Origin: Paenibacillus sp. FSL R7-0273
Lineage (GTDB): Bacteria > Bacillota > Bacilli > Paenibacillales > Paenibacillaceae
Assembly (NCBI RefSeq): GCF_000758625.1
Contig: NZ_CP009283.1
Span: forward strand, 4,041,501-4,105,500
Reading direction: 5' to 3'
DNA: 64,000 nucleotides
A program made the position numbers and the translations under genes. The notes beneath the pieces are model-generated. The model was not told the origin of the DNA, did not search any database, and saw nothing but the letters and a program-made list of their open reading frames with translations. The first letter of the stretch is position 1. Each line of letters opens with the position of its first letter. Below, one piece after another: positions 26,254 to 33,952 of this stretch.

Positions 26254-26361
26254 GGTTAACTTATTATTTATTATGTTAACCTAATGCTTTGAGTTGACGT
26301 TCTTTATCCGTGTCCATGCTTAAACATAAATAAGGTTAACATAACTATAGCTATGTTAACC
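26254..26361. repeat. Two inverted pairs of GGTTAAC elements
   Basis: GGTTAAC (26254-26260) faces GTTAACC (26275-26281), and GGTTAACATA (26334-26343) faces TATGTTAACC (26352-26361) with an eight-base loop. The second, a perfect 10-bp stem, overlaps the stop codon of the permease gene and is followed on the minus strand by a T-rich stretch, so it may serve as its terminator. Confidence 0.55.
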
Positions 26362-27459
26362 AGTTGCAGCTGCCTGCTTCTTCTTCCTCCGAAAAATAAG
26401 CTTGAACAACGGCGGGACGGCAAAAAAGATAAAAAAAGTCCGGAACAGCTGATAACCGGCTACCGTCGGCAAATCCGCCCCCACCTCATGTGCGATCAGG
26501 CTCATCTGGTCCATACCGCCCGGCGCCAGGCTTAGCATTGCCGTAGATAGAGAGACAGCATCAATATAGGCAAAAATAAGGCTCAGCAGGTAAGCACCGC
26601 CAATCAGTACAATACCGCTGCCGATAGCCAGTGACAAGGTAAGCAGCTTTTTGTTCAGCTTGCGCGGGTCCAGCAGCAGGCCAACAAAAACACCGATCAT
26701 CAGCTGGGCTGCATTCAGCAGCAAGGCCGGCAAGGCGGGTCCGGCCAGTCCGCTGATCTGCAGAATGGCGGTGATTAGCGCCGGCCCGAGCAGATAGGCT
26801 GTCGGGAATCTGACCTTTTGACCGGCAACTGCACACAATATACAGGCAATGCCATAGATCAGGATATTCGGAAATAAATCCGGCCATCCAGCCGTCACTT
26901 CTACTCCAGCAGGTGCAGCCGCCCCCACACCTGAGCCGTGTCCAAACAGCGGGCTAAAGATCAGCAGCGGCACCCCGATAATAATCATCATCAGCCGGAC
27001 CACCTGAATAACGGTAACAACAGTCAGATTAACGTCATCTGATTCTTCCGCCAGCACGATCATCTGTGTCAGGCCGCCTGGTATGCTGCCGAGCAGAATG
27101 GTTTTGTAGTTCATCCCAGATATTTTGGAGACGATGACAGCAATACCCGCACAAAAAAGCAGCAGCAGCCCCGTCATCAGCAGCATAGACGGCAGCTCCC
27201 CCGCCATTTCCTTCAAGGCCGGTGCCGTCAGCGACAGTCCAATCGTATAACCGACGATAATCATGCCGGTGTTCCTTAGCGGGCCCGGCCAGCTATAATA
27301 TCGTTTTCCCAGGTTGGAACCGATCAGCGTTGCAATCATCGGTCCGAGCAGCCATGGAACCGGAAGGCCGAGGAGCATAAAGATCCCTCCGCCTGCAAAT
27401 GCAGTCGTCAGTGTTATTGCCAGTTTAAGCGGGCCTGTTATATCTGTTGCTGATTTCAT
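26356..27459 (-). CDS. AbrB-family membrane transporter
   Basis: A 367-residue membrane protein with about ten spans in two similar halves (duplicated motif LPVPWLLGPM at about 28-37 and FPTAYLLGPALI at about 210). This is the PF05145 family, often misnamed AbrB transcriptional regulator or ammonia monooxygenase; it is unrelated to the AbrB DNA-binding protein. Members are putative transporters of unknown substrate. The upstream GNAT gene lies 47 bp away on the same strand, so the two may form one unit. The stop codon lies in a palindrome. Confidence 0.85.
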   Translation of the reverse strand: MKSATDITGPLKLAITLTTAFAGGGIFMLLGLPVPWLLGPMIATLIGSNLGKRYYSWPGPLRNTGMIIVGYTIGLSLTAPALKEMAGELPSMLLMTGLLLLFCAGIAVIVSKISGMNYKTILLGSIPGGLTQMIVLAEESDDVNLTVVTVIQVVRLMMIIIGVPLLIFSPLFGHGSGVGAAAPAGVEVTAGWPDLFPNILIYGIACILCAVAGQKVRFPTAYLLGPALITAILQISGLAGPALPALLLNAAQLMIGVFVGLLLDPRKLNKKLLTLSLAIGSGIVLIGGAYLLSLIFAYIDAVSLSTAMLSLAPGGMDQMSLIAHEVGADLPTVAGYQLFRTFFIFFAVPPLFKLIFRRKKKQAAATG

Positions 27460-27506
27460 TTCAAACCTCTTTTCCAGCTTCCCTGCAATCTGATAGCATC
27501 TCTTCG

Positions 27507-28016
27507 TTACTTTTTTACTCGGGCGGCATTTAATGTATTGAAATATTGGCTTGGATTACCCTGCCGCGGGTTAAAGCGCTCCTTGAAATCCCCGCTCATG
27601 TATTCGCCGATTACCCTGTGCCAGAAATTGCGGGCCGGTGTATTGGCGCGGATCTGCGAGACCTTCCAGTCTCCCGGGAACATATCAAACAGCCTGTGGG
27701 CTGCCCAGGTCCCTACTCCGCTGCGGCGGTACTTCTGCATAACAAAAAATTCCGTCATATAAAACTGCCCTTCCGGGTCCCGCAGCAGACGGTCCACTAG
27801 TGCAAAGCCGGCGATATTCCCGTCCGCAGTAAAAAGATAAGCAAATTTATTGTTGCCGCTGCTCCAGTAAGCTTCAAGACCGGGATATGCCGGGAAATTG
27901 CCCTCACGGTCCACCTGAATATCCAGATAGCGGGTAAAATCATAAAGATAAAACTGCATCAGCCTGCTGATAATCTGCTTCTGCTCCTTGGGAACCAGCT
28001 CGATTCCAAGCTCCAT
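27507..28016 (-). CDS. GNAT-family N-acetyltransferase
   Basis: A 169-residue acetyltransferase fold: the acetyl-CoA pyrophosphate-binding signature is RRSGVGTWAAHRLF (about 117-130), preceded by the strand FYMTEFFVMQKY. The enzyme transfers an acetyl group from acetyl-CoA to an amine; the acceptor is unknown. The ATG at 28016 is chosen because GAGGTGA precedes it; the upstream GTG at 28025 lies within that site. Its promoter region is shared with the divergent xerS gene. Confidence 0.87.
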   Translation of the reverse strand: MELGIELVPKEQKQIISRLMQFYLYDFTRYLDIQVDREGNFPAYPGLEAYWSSGNNKFAYLFTADGNIAGFALVDRLLRDPEGQFYMTEFFVMQKYRRSGVGTWAAHRLFDMFPGDWKVSQIRANTPARNFWHRVIGEYMSGDFKERFNPRQGNPSQYFNTLNAARVKK

Positions 28017-28041
28017 TAGGCTCACCTCTGTGCTTCACGTT

Positions 28042-28069
28042 TTTACTACACATCATATAACTTTATGAT
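28042..28069 (+). promoter_or_regulatory. Candidate sigma-A promoter for xerS
   Basis: TTTACT (28042-28047) and TATGAT (28064-28069) are separated by 16 bases, about 74 bp before the xerS start. The -10 box is part of a small palindrome ATCATA-TAACTT-TATGAT. No experimental support. Confidence 0.4.
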
Positions 28070-28142
28070 AAAATAGACAAACCCACGTATACATACAGCC
28101 GTATTTCCTATAAAATTGCAAACGCAGAAGAAGGTGATCCGC

Positions 28143-29225
28143 ATGAGCATTCAAAAAAACAGCGACCGCAAGCATCTGGATCAGCGTGTAGTCCACATGC
28201 CCTGGTTTGTACAGCAGTTCATTGATTTTAAACGTCCGGATCTCTCCCCCTCTACCCTGCTGGAATATATCCGGGATTATGAATCCTTTTTCGGCTGGCT
28301 GAGGGCTGAAGGGCTGTCCGCTGCGGACAGCAATTCCGGCATTACACTGCTTGAACTCGAAACCCTGCATATGGACAGCATTGTCGGCTACCGCCTGTAC
28401 CTGACCACCCGCGCTGAGAGTGCCAACTCCCGGGTTACAGTCTCCCGCAAGCTGTCTGCTCTGCGCTCCCTGTTCCATTATTTGAGCCAGATTGCCGAGG
28501 ACGAGAACTTTTATCCGCTGCTCAAGCGCAACATTATGGCCAAAGTAGAAATTAAGCGCATCCATAAACCCAAAGACACCGCCGCCAAGCTTAAAGGTAA
28601 AATCCTCGAAGAGGAGGAGCTGCTGGAGTTCGTCGGCTATATTTATGAAGGATACGGACGGGATGTCGAGGCCAACAAGCAGGCCTACTATTCCTTCCAG
28701 CAGAACCGGGAACGGGATGCCTGTATCGCCAGTCTGATCCTGAACTCCGGGCTGCGGGTATCCGAGGTTGTTAACCTGAATATCGATGATCTGGACGTGA
28801 ACAACAAGCTGCTCTATGTATACCGCAAAGGTAATAACGATGAAACCTTCAAGACGCCGGTCTATTTCCGCGAGCAGGCCAAGGACGACCTGGCCCAGTA
28901 TCTGAGCCTCCGTCAGGTCCGTTACAAAACACCGAAGCGTGAAAAAGCGCTTTTTATCGCTCTTCCCAACGGCAGCCAGGAAGGCAAACGCATGACCAAG
29001 CGGGCGATTCAGGAGATGATTATCAAGTACGCCAAGCGTTTCGGCAAGCCCTACCTTACTGTTCATAAGCTGCGCCATTCCTTCGCTACCGACTATTATC
29101 TGCAGAATGATATCTACAAGACTAAAGAGCAGCTTGGACATGCCTCAACAGAAACGACTGAGGTCTATGCCCACCTGACAGACAAAACGATGTCTGAAGC
29201 GATCGAGCGCCGTCAGGATGGCTGA
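28143..29225 (+). CDS. xerS: Tyrosine recombinase XerS
   Basis: A 360-residue tyrosine recombinase close in length to XerS (about 356 residues), the single-recombinase chromosome dimer resolvase described in streptococci and lactococci. N-terminal core-binding domain to about residue 115; catalytic residues R205 (SGLRVSEV), K229 (YRKG), H308 and R311 (HKLRHSFA), H333 (LGHAS) and Y342 (VYAHL) are all present. The ATG at 28143 has AGAAGGTGAT upstream. It resolves chromosome dimers by recombination at a dif site; a dif-like site was looked for nearby and not found convincingly. It sits inside the direct-repeat-flanked segment. Confidence 0.87.
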   Translation: MSIQKNSDRKHLDQRVVHMPWFVQQFIDFKRPDLSPSTLLEYIRDYESFFGWLRAEGLSAADSNSGITLLELETLHMDSIVGYRLYLTTRAESANSRVTVSRKLSALRSLFHYLSQIAEDENFYPLLKRNIMAKVEIKRIHKPKDTAAKLKGKILEEEELLEFVGYIYEGYGRDVEANKQAYYSFQQNRERDACIASLILNSGLRVSEVVNLNIDDLDVNNKLLYVYRKGNNDETFKTPVYFREQAKDDLAQYLSLRQVRYKTPKREKALFIALPNGSQEGKRMTKRAIQEMIIKYAKRFGKPYLTVHKLRHSFATDYYLQNDIYKTKEQLGHASTETTEVYAHLTDKTMSEAIERRQDG

Positions 29226-29289
29226 GCCGATCTGGCACTATTAACCTATCTATTATTAATTCTTAGTTATAACGCTGGAGGGAATTTCG

Positions 29290-30171
29290 TTGTTTGAAAA
29301 AGAAGAAACATCAATCCGTTCTGCCGGTGATAAGCTGCTCAGCCTTCGCACAGACTGTGAGCAGTGCTTCGGATTATGCTGTGCTGCTCTTCCGTTCGCC
29401 CTGTCCTCTGATTTTGCTATGGATAAAGCGGCCGGTCAGCCCTGCCACAACCTGAAGGAGGATTTTCGCTGCGGAATTCACACCAAGCTGAGAGAGTCCG
29501 GCATGCGCGGCTGCACCGTATATGACTGCTTCGGTGCAGGACAAAAGGTATCACTGACTACCTATGGCAGAGCTGACTGGCGCAAGGCACCTTCCACTGC
29601 CGGCCAGATGTTCGAGGTCTTCCCGGTAATGCGCCAGCTTCACGAATTGCTGTGGTACATAGCTGAGGCGCTTGGCTGGCCGGCCGCAGAGCCCGTACAT
29701 GTCTCACTGGCTGCTGCTTGGGACCGGACAGAGCAGCTTACACTGCTTGACCCGGAGTCACTGCTGTCGCTTGATATCCCTGTACTCCGGCAGGAGGTTA
29801 ACGAGCTGCTGATAAAGGCAAGCGAGCTTACAAGAGAGGCCGCCCGGAGGGAGCTAAAGCCGGCGCCTAAGCGCCAGAAAACCTACGGGCGCGGTGCTGA
29901 CCTGATCGGAGCCCGGCTCAAAGGAGCCGATCTGCGCGGGGTCAGCCTGCGCGGGGCCTGGCTCATCGCTGCGGACCTTAGCGGAGCAGACCTCAGGGCA
30001 GCGGATCTGATCGGAGCCGATTTCCGCGATGCCAATATCTGCGGCGCCGATCTAACCGGCAGCCTGTTCCTGACCCAGTTTCAGGTAAATGCCGCCAAGG
30101 GAGATGCAGCTACGCAGCTTCCCGGATCTTTAACCCGGCCTGATCATTGGGCTGGCATGAAGGCACATTAG
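29290..30171 (+). CDS. Pentapeptide-repeat protein with N-terminal cysteine cluster
   Basis: A 293-residue protein in two parts. Residues 20-85 hold eight cysteines (23, 26, 30, 31, 52, 61, 75, 80) in a YkgJ-like arrangement, CxxCxxxCC ... C ... CGIH ... C ... C, probably binding a metal or iron-sulfur centre. Residues 200-262 are about a dozen A(D/N)LxG pentapeptide repeats (GADLIGA, GADLRGV, AADLSGADLRA), which form a right-handed square helix. Start TTG at 29290 after GGAGGG. Proteins with this pairing occur in actinomycetes and Bacilli; the function is unknown. Gyrase-protecting Qnr/MfpA-type proteins have many more repeats. Confidence 0.82.
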   Translation: MFEKEETSIRSAGDKLLSLRTDCEQCFGLCCAALPFALSSDFAMDKAAGQPCHNLKEDFRCGIHTKLRESGMRGCTVYDCFGAGQKVSLTTYGRADWRKAPSTAGQMFEVFPVMRQLHELLWYIAEALGWPAAEPVHVSLAAAWDRTEQLTLLDPESLLSLDIPVLRQEVNELLIKASELTREAARRELKPAPKRQKTYGRGADLIGARLKGADLRGVSLRGAWLIAADLSGADLRAADLIGADFRDANICGADLTGSLFLTQFQVNAAKGDAATQLPGSLTRPDHWAGMKAH

Positions 30172-30205
30172 CCTCTGGTGCAGTGCAATCACTATCTAGC
30201 TAAGC

Positions 30206-30556
30206 TTAATCGGCCTGCTCAACTATTATACGGTCGCCCTTACTGGGCGGCTGGGAAGTAACCAGAAACTCGACATCACTATCGGATTTATTTAACATTT
30301 GATGAGCAATTAGCGGCGGGACCTCTTTTCCCTCCTGGGGATATAAAGTATATTCGACCCCATCCACTTCCAGTGTAGCCGTACCGGACAGTATAAAGAA
30401 AAACTGCCGTGACTTCTCATGATAATGCCTAACTTCCGCTGTGTCCGCCGGCATCCGCTCGTGGATGATACTAAGCTTTTCATCCTGTACTAAATGCCAT
30501 CCGTCACACGCCTCTCCCCATACATAGTGCTCTGCATTATGCTTGCTGATTGTCAT
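30206..30556 (-). CDS. Cupin-domain protein
   Basis: A 116-residue single cupin barrel. Cupin motif 1 is RHYHEKSRQFFFILSGTATLEVDG (about 45-68) with the paired histidines and glutamate, and motif 2 is VPPLIAHQMLN. A metal-dependent small enzyme or sensor, acting on an unknown sugar or acid. The ATG at 30556 has GGAGG ten bases upstream; the longer frame to 30694 has no ribosome binding site and would run through the GC-rich hairpin at 30599. Confidence 0.83.
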   Translation of the reverse strand: MTISKHNAEHYVWGEACDGWHLVQDEKLSIIHERMPADTAEVRHYHEKSRQFFFILSGTATLEVDGVEYTLYPQEGKEVPPLIAHQMLNKSDSDVEFLVTSQPPSKGDRIIVEQAD

Positions 30557-30598
30557 TCGTGCAATCCTCCTGTGTAAACAATTAAGCTTAATGTTTCC

Positions 30599-30637
30599 GG
30601 GCGGCGCCGTCTCCTCTTTTGGGGTCCGGCGCCGCCC
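30599..30637. other. GC-rich stem-loop upstream of the cupin gene
   Basis: GGGCGGCGCCG (30599-30609) pairs with CGGCGCCGCCC (30627-30637), 17-base loop. The plus-strand tail is TTCCTTTAT. No plus-strand gene ends here; on the minus strand it lies between mobB and the cupin gene and could act as a transcription barrier. Confidence 0.5.
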
Positions 30638-30656
30638 TTCCTTTATACAGGTGTTA

Positions 30657-30690
30657 AATAGCTGCTGAGCAGCAGCTATTTGTTTTATTG
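30657..30690. terminator. Stem-loop downstream of mobB
   Basis: AATAGCTGCT (30657-30666) pairs with AGCAGCTATT (30671-30680), four-base loop, with T-rich flanks on both strands. It lies 30 bp past the mobB stop. Confidence 0.6.
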
Positions 30691-30696
30691 TCACTC

Positions 30697-30723
30697 TATT
30701 ATGAATTTTTCATATGTTGAAAT
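30697..30723 (+). repeat. Right copy of the 27-bp direct repeat, overlapping the end of mobB
   Basis: Matches 26187-26213 in 26 of 27 bases. It covers the last codons and stop (30710-30712) of mobB and 13 bases beyond. See the left copy. Confidence 0.75.
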
Positions 30724-31390
30724 TTTGAAAATTAGAGCGGTGATTGTATAAAAAGTTAGCCATGCCCGCAATATCATTAATCTCAAAAATCCGTGAGCGC
30801 TGCTGCGGAGCAGCCGCACCGGCCTTCGGGATCATTTGTCCCCATGCCGCTATTGCGGCAATATTACGGGTTTGCTGCAGTAATTCAAGGTCCTCCTGCC
30901 TTCTTATCAGGACTATTTTCGGGTAAGCTTCCTGCTTGAACCCTTCCACCAGAACGTAATCATAGCCGGAAAAACCCGCAATCAGCTCTTGCAGGCTGCT
31001 GCCCCGCTCTTCAATAACAGAAGTTCGTGCCGCACTCGTAATGGCAACCGCCATCGCGCCCGCTTGCCTATGCTTCCACGTATCTGTACCGGGATGATCC
31101 ATGTCGTAATCATGGCCGTCATGCTTAATGACAGCTACGCGCTTTCCCTCCTGCTGTAAAAAGGGGATAAGCGCACAGACCAAGGCGGTTTTCCCGCTGT
31201 TTTTGTAGCCGACAATTTGGCAGACAACCGGTTTATTCAAGCTCCCTGTGTCTCTGTTCCCCGCTGCCTGCAAGGAGGAGGTTCTCCTCACTTGTACGCC
31301 CCGAGCGCGCCGCCCATGAGTCTGCTGCTGGTGCTGTCCTCCGCTTTTATTGTTATTTTTCCCGCGCCGCAACCGTACCTCCCCTTTCAT
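30710..31390 (-). CDS. mobB: Molybdopterin-guanine dinucleotide biosynthesis protein MobB
   Basis: A 226-residue P-loop NTPase that assists the attachment of GMP to molybdopterin to form the guanine-dinucleotide cofactor. The P-loop is GYKNSGKT (61-68), followed by the conserved IKHDGHDYDMDHPGTDTWKHRQAGA segment and LVEGFKQE. The first 50 residues are a basic, Gln/Arg-rich extension not usual in MobB. The ATG at 31390 overlaps the moeA stop (ATGA), so it is translationally coupled to moeA. Its partner mobA is not in the window. The last codons overlap the direct repeat. Confidence 0.88.
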   Translation of the reverse strand: MKGEVRLRRGKNNNKSGGQHQQQTHGRRARGVQVRRTSSLQAAGNRDTGSLNKPVVCQIVGYKNSGKTALVCALIPFLQQEGKRVAVIKHDGHDYDMDHPGTDTWKHRQAGAMAVAITSAARTSVIEERGSSLQELIAGFSGYDYVLVEGFKQEAYPKIVLIRRQEDLELLQQTRNIAAIAAWGQMIPKAGAAAPQQRSRIFEINDIAGMANFLYNHRSNFQNFNI

Positions 31391-32673
31391 TCCTGCCCGC
31401 GAAGCTCACCCGGAAGCTTCAATACCTTTACTTTATCCCCGGTCTTAAGTCCGCGTACTTCAGGCGGAACAACGATCAGGCAGTCGCTGTCCTTAATGGT
31501 AACCATAACGGAGGACTCATCGATATTTGCCGGATAGGCCTGAACAACTCCGTCTTGGACTGCCAGCTTAGCCCGTACAAACCGGGTGTAATTATTTACT
31601 CTGCTGTAATCCGCGCCCATAACGGCGGTCCATTCCGGCAGCAAGGGCTGGGTCATTCCCAGCATCAGCGAGATAACCGGCCGGGCAAACAGATGGAACC
31701 CCACAAAGCTTGCTCCCGGATTCCCTGACAGTGCTAGCAGCAGCTTTCCTCCGCGTACAGCTGCAGTCGTAACACTTCCGGGGCGCATGGTCACCTTGTT
31801 GAACAGCATTTCACCGCTTTTTTCACGAACCAGATCACCCATAATATCATAGTCGCCAACGGATACCCCCCCGGTTGTAATCACTAAATCATGGGTCTCC
31901 AGTGCCATCTGCACCCTGCTGCGGGCCAGCTCCAGATCATCGGCAATTGCACCCAGCATTACCGCCTCTCCACCGGCCTCCCTGACCAGCGCTTCCAGCA
32001 TCGGCGAATTACTGTTGCGGATTTTACCGGGCGCAAGCGGTTCATCCACCTCCAGCAGTTCTGATCCGGTCGCAAAAATCGCCACCTTCGGGCGGCGCCG
32101 TACTGTAACCCGGGGAACGCCGAATGCAGCAAGCACCGCAATATCCCCGGCCGTAATGCAACGTCCTGCCGGAAGCACCTGGCCGCCAGCCTTTAATTCA
32201 AACCCGAGCGGTGTAATATTGCTGCCCGCCTGCTGCGGTTTGCGGAGAACTACGTACACTTTCCCGTCCATTTCTTTGGTTTCGGTGATCTCAACCATCA
32301 CCACCGCATCTGCACCGTCCGGCACCTGCGCCCCAGTCATAATCCGCGCTGCCGTACCGGCTGTGAGGTCTGCAGAAGGCACTGCGCCACACGGGATGTT
32401 ATCCACGACCGCAAGCCATACCGGCTGCTCCGCACTGCAGGACGCAGTATCCGCAGCAATAACCGCATAGCCGTCCATGCCCGAACGGTTAAATGCCGGA
32501 AACGGATGCGGTGCGCTTAACGGATCAGCAAGCACACGTCCGCAGCTCTGGCTTAGCGGCACTTGCTCTGTACCGAGCAGCTTGGCATTTTGCATAACCC
32601 GTGCCTGGGCTTCCTGTACCTGCAGCGCTTTGCGCTGGAACTTCTGATCACTTTTATCCCGATGTCTGTCCAT
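31387..32673 (-). CDS. moeA: Molybdopterin molybdenumtransferase MoeA
   Basis: A 428-residue enzyme that inserts molybdate into adenylylated molybdopterin. Visible are the MoeA segments FNRSGMDGYAV, ARIMTGAQVPDGADAVVMVE, and the MoCF-fold loop VITTGGVSVGDYD with LLALSGNPGASFVGFHLFARP, plus the C-terminal beta domain. The ATG at 32673 has GGAGG five bases upstream; the GTG at 32706 has none. moeA and mobB form an operon whose later genes (moaA and others) are elsewhere. Confidence 0.93.
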   Translation of the reverse strand: MDRHRDKSDQKFQRKALQVQEAQARVMQNAKLLGTEQVPLSQSCGRVLADPLSAPHPFPAFNRSGMDGYAVIAADTASCSAEQPVWLAVVDNIPCGAVPSADLTAGTAARIMTGAQVPDGADAVVMVEITETKEMDGKVYVVLRKPQQAGSNITPLGFELKAGGQVLPAGRCITAGDIAVLAAFGVPRVTVRRRPKVAIFATGSELLEVDEPLAPGKIRNSNSPMLEALVREAGGEAVMLGAIADDLELARSRVQMALETHDLVITTGGVSVGDYDIMGDLVREKSGEMLFNKVTMRPGSVTTAAVRGGKLLLALSGNPGASFVGFHLFARPVISLMLGMTQPLLPEWTAVMGADYSRVNNYTRFVRAKLAVQDGVVQAYPANIDESSVMVTIKDSDCLIVVPPEVRGLKTGDKVKVLKLPGELRGQE

Positions 32674-32757
32674 GTCTACCTCCGTTTTTACTGATGATTT
32701 GCTCACACTATATTAACATGCGGCGGTATAAAGATAAATTTACTCTCATACAAGCAC

Positions 32758-32797
32758 AAAAAAAGGACACCCGGCGAAACCGCACAGGCATCCTTTA
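32758..32797 (-). terminator. Terminator of the DUF4178 gene
   Basis: On the minus strand AAAGGATGCC... folds onto ...GGGTGTCCTTT (with G-U pairs), then eight T, between the DUF4178 gene and moeA. Confidence 0.75.
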
Positions 32798-32855
32798 TTG
32801 TAATCAACTTTTACAGAAAACTGTTATATTTTGCGGAGCAATTCAGCTGTTCCAG

Positions 32856-33362
32856 CTAGGACGCCCGGATGACCCGGACATCCGCAGGGATGATTTTCTC
32901 GCCGTCATAGAGCATAAAACGCCCGTTCTGCCACTCCACCCGCAGCAGCCGGTAATCATCTGACTGGTACTGCCAGACATGCTGGGTTCCGCCGTTCATA
33001 TAAGGAGTCTGTCCGGTAACTGCAGCGTAGCCTTCGTATTCTTCCTCCAGATGAAAGGTGTATCCGTCCAGCTCCAGCGTTGCCGGCACCTCGGCCGGGT
33101 TGTCCAGACGCCCGTCAATCGGCTGATAGAGCGCATATTGCAGCTGCTCCCGCTCCTCGACATGCAGATAAGCAATCCGGCTTCCGTCCCGCAGTGTCAG
33201 CACGACTGCATTACGACCTGTAGTTTTCGTCCGTCCGGTTACCTCGTAGGTGACCAGAGAGACTTCGCAGATATCACCGGGTGCGAGATTCAGCATGCTT
33301 TTGGGCGCTTCCGGTGCCGGAGGCTTGGAGAAAAGATTGCCGATTCTTTTCCAGATGCTCAT
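32856..33362 (-). CDS. DUF4178-type protein
   Basis: A 168-residue soluble protein with the beta-rich pattern of DUF4178 (MLNLAPGDICEVSLVTYEVTGRTK near the N-terminus, then FHLEEEYEGYAAVTG and WQYQSDDYRLLRVEW). Biochemical function is not established. The genes immediately upstream on the same strand encode a DUF350 membrane protein and a PspA homologue; DUF4178 and DUF350 are known partners of PspA in comparative genomics of the envelope stress system, which supports a shared role at the membrane. Confidence 0.8.
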   Translation of the reverse strand: MSIWKRIGNLFSKPPAPEAPKSMLNLAPGDICEVSLVTYEVTGRTKTTGRNAVVLTLRDGSRIAYLHVEEREQLQYALYQPIDGRLDNPAEVPATLELDGYTFHLEEEYEGYAAVTGQTPYMNGGTQHVWQYQSDDYRLLRVEWQNGRFMLYDGEKIIPADVRVIRAS

Positions 33363-33418
33363 GTTTCATCATTCCTTCAGTAAGTTGATTAATGATTATT
33401 ACCCTTCAATACCCTGCC

Positions 33419-33829
33419 TTATCCCCGGATAAAAGCAGCAATGATTAAAGCACCGTTCATGTGAAGGGAACCGGCCAGCAGGCCGTAACCGATTTTGCCC
33501 AGCCGTGTTCCGTGATCTAGATCAATTTTGCCCCACTTGCCGAGCAGCAGCTCAACGGCCTTTTCTACAATAAAGAGCAGCCAGAAGGATACGATGGATA
33601 CGATAAGTGCATCTCCCAGACTGCTGGATGAAGCAAGGGAACAGGACAGAATATAGCCCTGCGCCAGCAGCTTCAGCAGAAAACGGGCCGTGACTGCCAT
33701 ATTGCCTGCCTTCATTTCTTCCAGATCGTTATAACGGGTAAACAGCGAATCCACGTACATCAGCACAAAAAGCAGCACTGCGCCGCTCACCGTCCACACA
33801 ACCATGGACACCAGAGTATGGAAATCCAT
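33419..33829 (-). CDS. DUF350 (YjfL-type) membrane protein
   Basis: A 136-residue membrane protein with four predicted spans (about 8-28, 46-66, 70-92 and 110-134) and the duplicated two-helix pattern of DUF350. In E. coli the homologue YjfL is encoded with a PspA paralogue. It lies 123 bp after the PspA gene and 56 bp before the DUF4178 gene on the same strand. Likely works with them in membrane maintenance; mechanism unknown. Confidence 0.83.
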   Translation of the reverse strand: MDFHTLVSMVVWTVSGAVLLFVLMYVDSLFTRYNDLEEMKAGNMAVTARFLLKLLAQGYILSCSLASSSSLGDALIVSIVSFWLLFIVEKAVELLLGKWGKIDLDHGTRLGKIGYGLLAGSLHMNGALIIAAFIRG

Positions 33830-33882
33830 TTCATTAGCCCCCGCTTGTTCATTTTACCTGACCGGTACAGCAAGCATAGATA

Positions 33883-33919
33883 AGGCGAAGGAGATACTGC
33901 ATTCGTCTCTCCTCCGCCT
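33883..33919 (-). terminator. Stem-loop between the PspA and DUF350 genes
   Basis: AGGCGAAGGAGA (33883-33894) pairs with TCTCCTCCGCCT (33908-33919), one mismatch. On the minus strand it is followed by TTATC, so it may partly terminate or process the transcript and set the PspA:DUF350 ratio. Confidence 0.5.
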
Positions 33920-33952
33920 GCTGTAACCGGCTCAGGACCGGCTTAACCTATG

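Larger units (their letters stand above)
26017..26355. other. AT-rich spacer with terminator, direct repeat and GTTAAC palindromes
   Basis: No gene is seen in 339 bases. It contains the terminator at 26079-26103, the left copy of a 27-bp direct repeat (26187-26213), and four copies of a GGTTAAC/GTTAACC element arranged as two inverted pairs (26254-26281 and 26334-26361). Confidence 0.7.

Noticed and set aside
26356..27459. AbrB transition-state regulator
   Set aside because: The name AbrB is used for this membrane family by annotation; the protein has about ten spans and no SpoVT/AbrB DNA-binding domain.
28040..28142. A dif site for XerS directly upstream of its gene
   Set aside because: The short palindrome ATCATA-TAACTT-TATGAT and a TTTCCTATAA fragment were considered, but neither makes a convincing 28-31 bp dif with two arms.
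28053..29141. Long minus-strand open frame opposite xerS
   Set aside because: Antisense to xerS, with no start signal and no family resemblance.
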